A stretch of 64,000 nucleotides of DNA, taken from assembly GCA_033398695.1 (NCBI GenBank), contig JAWKAU010000220.1, positions 62,001 through 126,000 on the forward strand, read 5' to 3'. Under the pieces are notes generated by a model that worked only from the letters and a program-made list of their open reading frames with translations, had not been told where the DNA came from and made no database searches. This DNA is from Orobanche coerulescens. Lineage: Eukaryota; Streptophyta; Magnoliopsida; Lamiales; Orobanchaceae. This document shows, one piece after another, positions 47,395-59,435 of the stretch; the stretch's first letter is position 1; the number at the start of each line of letters is the position of its first letter. Position numbers and translations under genes: made by a program.

Positions 47395-48630
47395 TTAAAG
47401 AGATTCGTCCTCGAATCTAAAGTCCAAGGACGGTTGGTATTCCGGATAAGGTTGTGCTCCTCCCGGGTTGAAGATGTAATTTTCGTCGGATGTGTTGACG
47501 TTTGCTTGGGATTGCATTTTTAAAAGACCAACCTGCAAAATAAAAACAAACGACGTATCTAGGTGTCTACCATTTCCCTTAACGGAATCCCCAAAAAAAG
47601 ATTTGTGGTTTAACAGAATAATTTCCATTTCCAGCGTCATGTGGGCAAAAATCTTGTCCTCATTCCTTTCATCAATGAGTTCGTCTTCTACTATTTTCCA
47701 GTCACATGTAGCCACATAGCTTCTACGTTGGTCGGTGTCGGGAACCGAATCAATGAGAACAATTGGATTGGGATCCTTCAATTTTTTAACAATAATAGAA
47801 ATAACGTCATAGAAATTTTGGGGAACAATCGCCTTGTCCTCAATCTCTTCATCTTCTGTAGCTCGGGAAATAGACGGTTGTGTAGAACTAAAATGTATAA
47901 TTGTGAGTTCCTCACTCGTTAACTCGTCCTGATGCTCCAAATCATTTGAAACCGATTTAGTTTCTAAAGTACGAAGAACTAAGTCTGTATCATAATTGGG
48001 AGCATCATAAACTACACAATCTTCTTCTCCTTCGTCCTCTATATCAAACTTGAGAATGTCGCCTAGCCTTTCTTGTTCTTCCTCGGCTATTAACTCGTCT
48101 CAGGTAGCAAGAGTCGGGCAAACATCTTGCACATGATCGAACCCTTGGCCAATGAAACAACTCACCTCCAGCAAACTCGTATCATTAGGCAAGTCGAGAG
48201 CTTTAAAAACCGAGTTGGGGGCTGATGTTGTTACGATTTTGAGAGCCGGACTTGAGCCGAAAGGTACGTATCTCTTGCGAAGTTTTCTTTTCAACGACTC
48301 CCACGAACGGATCTTGTTTTTTCCAGCACGAGTCCTTTGCTTCTTCTTACATTCCAACCAAACTGAAGCGCCTTTAACCAACTTTATAATTGCATATTTG
48401 CAACGCTTCTCATCGTTAAGACCTTTAAACTCGAACAAGCGATCCATCTTACGTTCCCATTCCAAATAAATTTCGGGATCGGTACCTCCGATGAAATTCG
48501 GAAGTTCGTTCAACTCGAACTCGTTAGTATGGCATGGGGAACACATGCCTTCTCCTCCTCTTCGAGGTTCCGGTAAGTCATTTAAAGCATCACGTAGCTT
48601 TACCAAGAATTCGGTATTGGAAAAGTCCAT
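47395..48630 (-). pseudogene. B internal 2 Gag
   Basis: ATG 48630 (MDFSNTEFLVKLRDALNDLPEP); open to a TGA near 48100 where sister copies have CGA (CPTLATRDEL), then open again 47940-47395. Capsid region IYLEWERKMDRLFEFKGLND to RKLRKRYVP. About 410 codons overall. The 180-residue C-terminal domain agrees with internals 1 and 3 with mostly conservative changes. Confidence 0.87.
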
Positions 48631-48951
48631 CTCTTCTAATGATCAAGAAATCGAACAGAAAATTTGCCAAGAAAGCCGTGAAGAATGAACTAAGAAGATG
48701 ATCAAAGAATCTGATCTCCACCGTTCAGACTGTAGTTCAATGAGTTGGCTTACCTTTTTCAAAATTTCGTGACGATCCAACGGTCGAATCGACGGGAAAC
48801 TTTGTTTCTTTATGACTGCGCTAATCTGCCAATGTTATGCGAAAATTCTTCTTACCGTGAAGAACAACCCAAGAAGGTGACTAAATACTTCAACTAAAAA
48901 TTTGTTTAATAAATCGCCCAAGGAGATGACCTTGGGCTCCGATACCACTTA

Positions 48952-49904
48952 TGATATGAATTACGTATAAAGACGGACGTAAATTCGCATGTAATTGCTG
49001 CGGAAATATTTTTATCCTTACAACACTCGAATATGTGTAACTCTCGTAAGAATTAACCGAAAGTAGGGTAATTCGGCTTACGTAAACAAGAATAATATGA
49101 AAGTGATTTATCAAACTAGACCTATAGTTTGATAAGGCAATCTTTCCTCAAGACCTATTGAGAATCGATTAAATTAAAACTCGAAGACGCGTCGAATTAT
49201 AATCAAGGTGTGCTGAAAATCATTCAAAAATGAATACATACAAGTGTATTTCGTTTTTTTCAAGCTTCAAAGTCATTTGAAAGATTGAATATGAGGCTAA
49301 TATATAGCCATTACAACTACAAACAATATCAAATAAGATCAAGCTAAAAAATAAGCAAATATTAAACTAATCTATCAACTTTGACAAAGAGAAGAAAACA
49401 ACAACATGCTTGGCTTTTCCTTGCAAATTCGGCCGTGGGGTAAGCATCAAGGAATAGATGACATCTTCCTCATGTGATATCCTTTTGTAAGACTTTGACA
49501 AGGATAGGAAATGAAAGCAACATCTTGGCATCTTCTTAATGAAAGCAACATCTTCACCAAAGACAAGAAACAAAATAAAATAACTAATCATGTTAGAAGA
49601 CTTTGGTTTGATTCTTGATGATTATTATTATCATGCTTTGATGACTTTGTTGCCATGTAGGTGACTTATTCAAGGGAGGGGAACCATCGGTTTTAATGCA
49701 TGAAGAAGGTGGATGAGTGCATGGTTCGTAATTTCTTCATTCATACGTAAAATATGTTCAAGGTTACTTCAAGTCTCGTATTATTCATCTCGTCCAAAGA
49801 AGTAAGTGCATGTCGTGTAGGTGCATGTGTGTGCATGGCCGTATGCATGGTTGCATGGTCGTCTACATCGTCTTTCTTCGGTTGGCCATGTCGATCTCGT
49901 ATCA
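48952..49904 (-). repeat. B LTR3, uninterrupted
   Basis: 953 bp, TGATATGAATTACG to GATCTCGTATCA. The reference copy for judging the interruptions in LTR1 and LTR2. Hairpin 49108-49135; TATA in GGCTA/TAGCC arms near 49296. Confidence 0.93.
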
Positions 49905-49916
49905 TCCCCTCTTCCT

Positions 49917-51150
49917 TTAAACAGATTCGTCCTCGAATCTAAAGTCCAAGGACGGTTGGTATTCCGGATAGGGTTGTGCTCCTCCCGGGTTGAAGATGTA
50001 ATTTTCGTCGGATGTGTTGACGTTTGCTTGGGATTGCATTTTTAAAAGACCAACCTGCAAAATAAAAACAAACGACGTATCTAGGTGTCTACCATTTCCC
50101 TTAACGGAATCCCCAAAAAAAGATTTGTGGTTTAACGGAATAATTTCCATTTCCGGCGTCATGTGGGCACAAATCTTGTCCTCATTCCTTTCATCAATGA
50201 GTTCGTCTTTTACTATTTTCCAGTCACATGTAGCCACATAGCTTTTACGTTGGTCGGTGTCGGGAACCGGATCAATGAGAACAATTGGATTGGGATCCTC
50301 CAATTTTTTAACAATAATAGAAATAACCTCAAAGAAATTTTGGGGAACAATCGCCTTGTCCTCAATCTCTTCATCTTCTGTAGCTCGGGAAACGGATGGT
50401 TGTGTAGAACTAAAAAGTATACTTGTGGGTTCCTCACTCGTTAACTCGTCCTGATGCTCCAAATCATTTGAAACCGATTTGGTTTCTAAAGTACGAAGAA
50501 CTAAATCTGTATCATAATTGGGAGCATCATAAACTACACATTCTTCTTCTCCTTCGTCCTCTATATCAAACTTGAGAATGTCGCCTAGCCTTTCTTGTTC
50601 TTCCTCGGCTATTAACTCGTCTCGGGTAGCAAGAGTCGGGCAAACATCTTGCATGATCGAACCCTTGGCCAATGAAACAACTCACCTCCAGCAAACTCAT
50701 CTCATTAGGCAAGTCGAGAGCTTTAGAAACCGAGTTGGGGGATGATGTTGTTACGATTTTGAGAGCCGAACTCGAGCCGAAAGGTACGTATCTCTTGCGA
50801 AGTTTTCTTTTCAACGACTCCAACGAACGGATCTTGTTTTTTCCAGCACGAGTCATTTGCTTCTTCTTACATTCGAACCAAACTGAAGCGCCTTTAACCA
50901 ACTTGATAATTGCATATTTGCAACACTTCTCATCGTTAAGACCTTTAAACTCGAACAAGCGATCCATCTTATGTTCCCATTCCAAATAAATTTCAGGACC
51001 GGTACCTCCGATGAACTTTGGAAGTTCGTTCAACTCGAACTCGTTAGTATGGCATGGGGAACACAGGCCTTCTCCTCCTCGTCGAGGTTCCGGTAAGTCA
51101 TGTAAAGCATCACGTAGCTTTACCAAGAATTCGGTATTGGAAAAGTCCAT
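49917..51150 (-). pseudogene. B internal 3 Gag
   Basis: ATG 51150; 194-codon frame then 251-codon frame (50672-49917). They are separated by loss of two bases (CA) near 50654 within the knuckle (FDHVQDVC becomes FDHARC). Otherwise it is as in internals 1 and 2. One small deletion separates it from an intact Gag. Confidence 0.88.
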
Positions 51151-51471
51151 CTCTTCTAATGATCAAGAAATCGAACAGAAAATTTGCCAAGAAATCCATG
51201 AAGAATGAACTAAGAAGATGATCAAAGAATCTGATCTCCACCGTTCAGACTGTAGTTCAATGAGTTGGCTTACCTTTGTCAAAATGTCGTGACGATCCAG
51301 CGGTCGAATCCACGGAAAACTTTGTTTTCTTCTGACTGCGCTAATCTGCCAATGTTATGCGAAAATTCTTCTTACCTACATGAACAACCCAAGAAGGTGA
51401 CTAAATACTTCAACTAAAAATTTGTTGAATAAATCGCCCAAGGAGATGACCTTGGGATCCGATACCACTTA

Positions 51472-52425
51472 TGATACGAATTACATATAAAGACGAACGT
51501 AAATTCGCATGTAATTGCAGCGGAAATATTTTTATCCTTACAACACTCGAATATGTGTAACACTCATAAGAATTAACCGAAAGTAGGGCAATTCGGCTTA
51601 CGTAAACAAGAATAATATGAAAGTGATTTATCAAACTAGACCTATAGTTTGATAAGGCAATCTTTCCTCAAGACCTATTGAGAATCGATTAAATTATAAC
51701 TCGAAGACGCGTCGAATTATAATCAAGGTGTGCTGAAAATCATTCAACAATGAATACATACAAGTGTATTTCGTTTTTTTCAATCTTCAAAGTCATTTGA
51801 AAGATTGAATATGAGGCTAATATATAGTCATTACAACTACAAACAATATCAAACAAGATCAAGCTAAAAAAACAAGCAAATATTAAACTAATCTATCAAC
51901 TTTGACAAAGAGAAGAAAACAACAACATGCTTGGCTTTTCCTTGCAAATTCGGCCGTGGGGTAAGCATCAAGGAGTAGATGACATCTTCCTCATGTGATA
52001 TCCTTTTGTAAGACTTTGACAAGGATAGGAAATTAAAGCAACATCTTGGCATCTTCTTAATGAAAGCAATATCTTCACCAAAGACAAGAAACAAAATAAA
52101 ATAACTAAACATGTTAGAAGACTTTGGTTTGATTCTTGATGATTATTATTATCATGCTTTGACGACTTTGTTGCCATGTAGGTGACTTATTCAAGGGAGG
52201 GGAACCATCGGTTTCAATGCATGAAGAAGGTGGAAGAGTGCATGGTTCGTAATTTCTTTATGCGTACATAAAATATGTTCAAGGTTACTTCAAGTCTCGT
52301 ATTAGTCGTCTCGTCCAAAGAAGTAAGTGCATGTCGTGTAGGTGCATGTGTGTGCATGGCCGTATGCATGGTTACATGGTCGTCTACGTCGTCTTTCTTC
52401 GGTTGGCCATGTCGATCTCGTATCA
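51472..52425 (-). repeat. B LTR4, right end of array
   Basis: 954 bp, TGATACGAATTACA to GATCTCGTATCA. Hairpin 51628-51655. Followed by ACCTT (52426-52430). Confidence 0.93.
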
Positions 52426-52430
52426 ACCTT

Positions 52431-52593
52431 GTACCGGGTGCATCACTCCCTAACAAGGCCGCCTATCGATGTAACCCCGAGGAGACAAAGAAGTTGCAAA
52501 AACAAATCGAGGAGCTAATGAATCGCGGGGACATTCGAGAAAGTTTGAGCCCTTGTGCGGTTCCGGTTTTACTTGTTCCAAAGAAGGATGGGT
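52431..52593 (+). pseudogene. F gag-pol, continuation: start of RT
   Basis: Frame [18 protein letters not shown]... to [13 protein letters not shown], continuing F 883-1632 without gap. It ends where LTR I begins (TGTAACACCCC at 52594); the rest of F is presumably beyond the window. Confidence 0.85.
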
Positions 52594-54234
52594 TGTAACA
52601 CCCCAAATTAGGCGGATATTATAGTGCCGTGGATCCCCGACTGGGACCCACCAGGCGAATGAAAACTGATGAATTAAATAATATAATTGTAGTACCGAAC
52701 CATATTATATTACCAAATACTCCGATGAGGAGTTTAAGAACAAAACACCAGGACAATACCGAATACTAGTATATTTTATATGAATATAAAGTACACAAAA
52801 CTGAATGAAACGGAGTATCCAAATGAAAATCTGCAGCGGAAAATAAATGACAACAACATGAATGACTGAAAGGATTGGGGCCCCCTACTAGTATCACTGG
52901 GACTCCTCGCCGTCAACATGCTCTTCCCGTGCCTTTCCCTTGCCGTGACTTGAAAACAATATCCCCCAACGGCATCAGTTACACAGAACAACAATCCTCA
53001 AGGGTTGAAAATACACAATCATGATATATCTTTAGTTATGAAATATCCTTAGTTATGAATTAAGCTGAAGAGGAGTATCATAGTACACCCATAATGTTCT
53101 GTGCAAGTGTACAAGGTGAATGACCGGACACACCCGTCCTTGTACCTAATTAGTCTCACGGAGGTAAACGTTACCGTGTGCACAGTCCAATGTATCGGTG
53201 AACCCAATACATGACTATTGTGTGCTCGACTAAAAATTCCACACATCCGCACCTGGCCACGCAATATGAACCCAGAATGTCATATGAGCAAGAATGACCA
53301 CAATGAATATCAATGAATAATAATTCGACAAGGTCAAGAATGACTCACCGAGATGAAAATAATAGTGAAGTGATTGATAACTCGATGAAATGATTGGGAC
53401 CGTCGTTCCTCGTGAATGAAGTGATTATTCGACAATTACAAGTCTCAATACGGTTGATATAATGATGAATGAGTTATGATTATGAATCAACAACAACAAA
53501 AGGAATGAATATCCTTTTAACCGAGTAAGAATTAACTTACTCAACACCGATGAAGATTGTCCTTCCACGAACAACGTCCTAAATGAGATGTCGGTCGCTC
53601 GAAACAACCTTGAATAACACAATTACCAACAATCCGCTCAACATACGAATCAAACACGATTATAACGAACTCAAAACGTCAATACGACTAAACCAAGTTC
53701 ATTGGGGCATTATATTGAATACGTTGTGGCCAATCTTAGATTGTTAACACCAAACCCCAATTATACCAATATCAAATCCCCAAGAAGTGTTTCAAACCAA
53801 CAAAACATCTTCAATATGATCAATAATCCAAAGTGAATATTCAAATTCGTGATTACAACAACGATTAATCGAAAATCCCTAAATCTAACTCAATATTCAA
53901 AGTGTTCTTGGATAATCCTTCAATAATCCATTGAATAATCATACAAATCCATAATCATGCGTACTTCACTTCATACAACATGATTTTAACGTCCAAAACA
54001 TCATATCTCAATACAAAATCGAAATCCAAGATGTTGAAGAAATTACCTCTTGAAGATCCAACCACTTCGATCCGATGAACACGAGTTAAATCGAGTATCC
54101 AAGCTTCCCAAATGAATGAAGATGATGAAAATCTAACACTCAAGTGATTGATGATGGAAAATTCCTCCCACAAACCCTCTCTCTCGGAAGTTGGATGAAG
54201 AAAAGGTGAAAAATGAGGAAATCCCGTCGGTCCA

Positions 54235-54244
54235 CCTATATAAA
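54235..54244 (+). promoter_or_regulatory. TATA box of LTR I
   Basis: CTATATAAAG about 590 bases before the LTR end; transcription should start shortly after, placing the tandem repeat in R/U5. Confidence 0.55.
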
Positions 54245-54325
54245 GCCCAGGGACGCACGACCAAACCCGCACGACCAAGTGTTCGTAAGGCCCTGGCGTG
54301 AGGCTTCGCCGGCTATCTCATAGCG

Positions 54326-54720
54326 CACGAGCGCCGCGCACGAGCAAAGAACTCGTGCGGCCCGCTCGTGCGGCCCGACTTCAACGCCTAATACCTACAA
54401 CACACGAGCGCCACGCCCGAGCAGTTGCTCGTGTGGCCTGCTCGTGCGGCACTAATTCGACCACTGGACCTCCTGCCCAGTACAGCCGCAACGCACGAGC
54501 GCCGCGCACGACCAGATGCTCGTGCGGCCTGCTTGTGCGGCACTAACTCGACCACTGGGCCTCCTGCCCAGTACAGCCGCAACGCACGAGTGCCGCGCAC
54601 GACCAGATGCTCGTGCGGCCTGCTCGTGCAGCCCTGACTCGGCCGTTGGGTCTCTTGCCCAGTCCAGCCGCAACGCACGAGCGCCGCGCACGACCAGATG
54701 CTCGTGCGGCCCTGCTCGAC
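54326..54720 (+). repeat. 91-bp tandem repeat in LTR I
   Basis: Units start CACGAGCGCC at 54326, 54403, 54494, 54585 and 54676. Periods are 77, 91, 91 and 91, and the last unit is partial. GC-rich, with internal CTCGTGCGGC and CGCACGAG words that are near reverse complements of each other, so each unit can fold. Confidence 0.88.
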
Positions 54721-54829
54721 AAGCAGTTCTGCCAAAACGATGCGCCGAGTACAAAAATCACAGAATTCGAGAAGTACGGGGACAAAAGTACGAGTATGAC
54801 AAATATTCCGCCGAACAGTGAACACAATT

Positions 54830-55736
54830 TGATACGATATCTAATATTCCGGTCGAAGAAGCTCCGATAAAAATCGACATCCACGACGATACAAATGCGC
54901 ATGTTCATGCATCATTATATTTGGGAGAAAAGAATACGCGGATTGGAGTTACGTTGTTAATCGGAACAGGAGTGACGTAGAACTCGACGACGAAATCGGT
55001 CCAAAAGCATGAAGATCGACCAAAACATGCTTGAAAGGGACCCTTTGTCTTCATATCTTTCACAAGATAAGTGAAGATAACCTCCTTCCCCACCTTGTTT
55101 GAAAAATCGGCCAAGACGAAATAAAAGATCCCATCTTCATATCTTATCAAGATACATAAAGATCATGTCCTAAATAAATCTCCCAAGACTCCCCACAAAA
55201 TCGGCCAAAATTTCCATGGATAAAGACTTTCATCAAGTCTTCTTTCAACATGTCAAAGTCATGCACACTACATTCCAAGATACTTGAAGATTGTCCAAGA
55301 TCTTGCCTTCCCCACACTACATTCGGCCGAACATGAGGAAGATTGGTGGCTCGTTTTTTTCTTGTTGTTTTTGTATCATTATCCTTGTATACTACTATAT
55401 ATAGTAGTCCATTTGATGATTGTAACACATCTTGAATCATAATAAACCTTGTATTTCCTTTGAAATATACGTTGAACGAGTTCAACAAACTTTAGTTATT
55501 GTTTCGACGCGTCTCGAGATTTTAACTTGATCAATTCTCAAAAGGTCTTGGGAAGAGATTACCTTTTATCGAGTTATAGGTCTAGTTCGATAAAACACAT
55601 CAAACTCCGTACATCATACTACATCACGGCCGAACCCCATCAAATTTCGGCCACCCTTAGTAAAATTCAAGTGATACTTTGATACTTGTTAAACTTCCGT
55701 TGTATTTTATACGTATTACTTACGTAATTCGTATCA
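54830..55736 (+). repeat. G 5' LTR
   Basis: TGATACGATATC to CGTAATTCGTATCA. TATA palindrome 55392-55407, hairpin 55566-55593. It retains the coding U3 start. Confidence 0.9.
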
Positions 55737-55787
55737 TAAGTGGTACCAGAGCCATTTGCCTCACAATTCTCGACGTTACTCAAGAAG

Positions 55788-57546
55788 ATGGCATTCACCG
55801 ATGAAGAAGTGGCACAACTACGTGACGTTCTTCGTGGCTTACCGGAGCCCAGAATCCAAGCACGACGAGGATACGACACCATGCATGCACCACGACATGC
55901 TGATGAATACAAGACAAGCGAACTCCCGGAGTTCGTAGGCGGCACGGATCCCGAGGTTTATTTGGAGTGGGAAAGAAAAATTGAACGAATGTTTGAGTTC
56001 AAGGATCTCAATGACGAGGTACGTTGCAAGTATGCGATCCTCAAATTTGGAAAGGGAGCTTCCCTTTGGTTTGAGCGAATGAAGACACAAAGAGTTCGTG
56101 GCTTTAAAAGAGAAGATACGTTCGTGGGATTCTCTAAAAAGAAACTACGAAAGAGATATGTCCCGACTACACACAAGTTAAGCTTGTATCGAAAAATTTC
56201 TGAACTCACGCAAGGAAAACTAAGTGTCGAGGAGTACATCGAGGAGTTTGAAAACTTATCCTTGATGAGAGAACTTGAAGAAAGCGAAGAATTGCGGATG
56301 TCCCGTTTCCTACGAGGTTTGAACAAAAACATTGCTAATTCCGTGGAACTCTACCCCTATTCCGACTTTGATACTTTATGCGGACTTTGCATAAAGTTGG
56401 AAAATCAAAACAAAACAAAACTCTCTAAACCCGAATTCCCACCTAAATACGGAAATACCAACTTTGGCGCGAGTTCTAGCTCGTTTCCAAAACCTATCAC
56501 CACAAGCCAACCCGTTACTACCATCCCAAAAACTCCTATCACACCAAAAGAAACAAGCCTATCTAAAGTCCGGTGTTTCAAATGTCAAGGATTTGGACAC
56601 TATCAAAGTGCTTGTCCAAATCGGAGGATTGTGACGTTACGAGAAGCCATAGCCGTCCGAGAAGAATTACTAGCCAAGAAGAAAGAGTTGAGACGTTTTT
56701 AACTTAGAAGCTGACAAAGAAGAAGAAGAATGCGAGGCATACGATGCCCCGAACTATGACACGAACCTCGTCCTTCGCATGTTACAAACGAAGGCCGCCC
56801 CAAGTGACGAAGAACAACGAGACCAAATCTTCCACACGAAGTGTCGTGTCGGAGATAAATGGTGTAGCTTGATCATTGACGGTGGAAGTTGTACAAACGT
56901 GGCATCAAGCGAGATGGTCTCAAAACTCGGTTTGATCACCACGGCCCATCCTAAGCCGTATGCACTCCATTGGCTCGATGATGGAAACAAGGTGAAAGTA
57001 TCAAGGCAAGTGAAGGTCGGACTCACCATGGGTTCGTATGGCGATGATATTACATGCGATGTACTACCGATGGACGATGTCACGTATTATTAGGAAGACC
57101 TTGGTTATTTGATCGGGACGTACTACATCGAGGAGGAGTAACGAGTATGAGTTACGTGACAAAGGTAAAAAATTGTTCTTAAACCTATGTCACCTCAAGC
57201 TATCCGGACGATGAGTTCAAAAAAGTCGAAGGGCGAAACTTACGATGTTTGCAAACGAGAAGAAGTCGAACACGCCATTGACGATGGCGAACGTGTTTAT
57301 TTGATGATGATCAAAGAAGTCGAAATCTTGCCACCAAATCGCACCATGAGAAAAAGATAGATGCACTATTACACGAGTTTTGGACGTATTCCCGAAGACT
57401 TGCGGTAGGATTACCACCTATCCGCGGAATTGAACACCGATTGATCTTATACCAGAGCTCCATTACCGAACAAAGCGGCGTATCGTTGTAATCCGAAGAA
57501 ACCAAAGAACTACAACGACAAATTGATGAACTCATGAATCACGGAT
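55788..57546 (+). pseudogene. G Gag and protease
   Basis: ATG 55788; Gag open to 56702 through the CCHC knuckle (near 56573-56614), with a substitution block GGCTTTAAAAG for GCCGGAAAAG near 56100. It then shifts frame in the acidic linker (LAKKKELRRF then stop). Protease IIDGG is read near 56877 in another frame, and a dense run of one-base losses covers 57070-57560. Confidence 0.88.
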
Positions 57547-59435
57547 ATGTCCAGAAAGTTTAAGTCCGTGTGCGGTTCCGATCTACTTGTACCAAAAAAA
57601 GACGGAACATGGCGAATGTGTATTGACAGTAGAGCCGTGAATAACATCACCGTCAAGTATCGGTTTCCCATCCCGAGACTAGACGACATGCTGGACGAGT
57701 TACATGGCTCGGTTATATTTTCCAAAGTTGATTTACGGAGCGGATACCATCAAATCCGCATGCGAGAGGGAGACGAATGGAAAACGGCGTTTAAAACAAA
57801 GAATGGACTTTACGAATGGGTTGTGATGCCATTCGGCCTCACCAACGCCCTGAGCACTTTTATGAGGTTGATGAACGAGGTTCTTAAACCTTTCTTGGGA
57901 AAGTTTGTTGTCGTGTACTTAGACGACATTTTGATCTACAGTCGGTCCGTAGAGGAACATCTCGAACATTTGCGGTACGTATTTGAGACGCTAAGGGAAC
58001 AAAAACTTTATGGAAAACGGGAGAAGTGTACTTTCCTAGTCGAGAGTCTTATCTTTCTCGGCTATGTTGTTTCTAAAGACGGAGTTTCGGTCGACCAAGA
58101 GAAGATCGCGGCAATCAAGTCGTGGCCGACCCCAAAGACAATCACGGAGGTACGGTCATTTCATGGCCTCGCTTCTTTTTACCGACGATTCATACGGGAC
58201 TTTAGCACTATCTCCAGTCCGATCACGGAGTGTCTGAAAAAAGGAACCTTTGCATGGAACGAGGCGGCCCAAAAGGCTTTTGAAAATTTAAAGGGAAAAT
58301 TATGTGAAGCGCCGATTTTGACGTTACCCGATTTTTCACACCCGTTTGAGGTGGAATGCGACGCTAGCGGAGTTGGAATCGGGGCAGTGCTTATTCAAAG
58401 AGGCCGTCCCATCGCCTATTTTTCAGAGAAGTTAAGTGGCGCCCGAGTGAATTATTGTACTTACGACAAGGAGTTCTATGCTATCGTAAGAGCACTCGAT
58501 CATTGGAGTCATTATCTGCGTTCGAAACATTTCGTGCTGCATTCGGATCACGAGTCGTTGAAATACATCAACGGACAAAGTAAGCTAAGCCCGAGACATG
58601 CAAAATGGGTGGAATTTTTACAATCTTTTCACTTTTCATCCAAGTACAAAGACGGGAAGAGTAATGTAGTGGCGGATGCACTATCGAGACGGTATGCCTT
58701 ACTGTCGATGCTAGATGTTCGTTTGTTGGGGTTCGAGACTTTGAAAGATCATTACAATGACGATTTGGACTTCGGGGAAATTTTTAACCGTTGTAAAACG
58801 GCCCCGTACGAGGAATTTGTTTTACAAGATGGCTTTCTTTTCAAGGGAAATAAATTATGTGTGCCGAGACATACAATTCGGGAATTGCTGGTTCGGGAGG
58901 CGCACGGAGGACTAGCCGGTCATTTCGGCTCGACCAAGATCAGAGGTGCTAAAAGAACATTTCTTTTGGCCGAAGATGTATGGTGACGTAAGCACAATCG
59001 TAAGCAAATGCGTAACTTGTCACATGATGAAAAGTTCGTTCAAGTCGAGTACATACATGCCGTTGCCAATACCGTTACGACCGTGGGAGGATGTCTCGAT
59101 GGATTTTATTGTGGCTTTACCTCGTACTCAACGAGGCAAAGACTCGATCATGGTGGTCGTCGACCGTTTTTCGAAAATGGCTCACTTTATCGCGTGCCAC
59201 AAAACCGATGACGCAAGCAATGTGGCGGACTTGTACTTCCGGGAAGTAGTTCGTTTACACTGAGTTCCAAAAACTATCGTGTCGGATCGAGATTCCAAAT
59301 TTCTGAGTTACTTCTGGAATACTTTATGGAGGAAAGTAGGTACTAAACTCCTGTTCAGTACTTCACATCACCCGCAAACCGACGGACAGACCGAGGTAAC
59401 TAATCGAACCTTGGGAGCATTATTGCGAGGGTTGG
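57547..59435 (+). pseudogene. G RT-RNase H-integrase, partial
   Basis: One frame 57547-58986 (479 codons) has RT ([19 protein letters not shown] near 57915), RNase H ([22 protein letters not shown]) and the integrase zinc site. A deletion at 58940 shifts the frame. The core continues 58946-59263 ([17 protein letters not shown]), a TGA at 59261-59263 replaces GGA, then SDRDSKF and [19 protein letters not shown]. It ends at H. Confidence 0.9.

Larger units (their letters stand above)
1633..52425 (-). mobile_element. B array: gag-only LTR retrotransposon, 4 LTRs and 3 internal regions
   Basis: Removing nested insertions leaves LTR1 (1633-2523 + 22401-22461, 952 bp), internal 1 (22462-24030, 1569), LTR2 (24031-24618 + 40889-41122 + 47252-47382, about 953), internal 2 (47383-48951, 1569), LTR3 (48952-49904, 953), internal 3 (49905-51471, 1567) and LTR4 (51472-52425, 954). 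All are head-to-tail on the minus strand, with a single pair of ACCTT duplications outside. The internals encode Gag but no protease, RT or integrase, so B is non-autonomous (the TR-GAG type of plant elements). Adjacent units share one LTR, as expected of unequal recombination between LTRs. Confidence 0.9.
52594..54824 (+). repeat. I: long LTR of an unrelated element
   Basis: About 2.2 kb beginning TGTAACACCCC, a very common plant LTR start, and probably ending ACAGTGAACA at 54824. It has no coding potential I trust. A TATA box (CTATATAAAG, 54235-54244) in + orientation is followed by a GC-rich 91-bp tandem repeat. Left flank TGGGT and right flank CAATT do not match, so it is likely the 5' LTR of a larger element interrupted by G rather than a solo LTR. 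Family uncertain. Confidence 0.65.
54830..59435 (+). mobile_element. G: gypsy element, 5' LTR and internal, cut by H
   Basis: 5' LTR 54830-55736 (907 bp), PBS 55741-55753 (TGGTACCAGAGCC), gag-pol to 59435, where the H LTR starts inside the integrase ([11 protein letters not shown]). Its remaining integrase and 3' LTR should lie beyond H outside the window. Left flank CAATT (54825-54829). Confidence 0.87.

Noticed and set aside
1633..52425. LTR ends TGATACGA/TCGTATCA as terminal inverted repeats of DNA transposons
   Set aside because: They bound LTRs with TATA, PBS, purine tract and gag-pol, and target duplications are 5 bp as for gypsy integrase.
54298..54908. Several overlapping open frames on both strands in the GC-rich stretch
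   Set aside because: They arise from the 91-bp tandem repeat whose period is not a multiple of 3 and which lacks stops by composition; no domain similarity.
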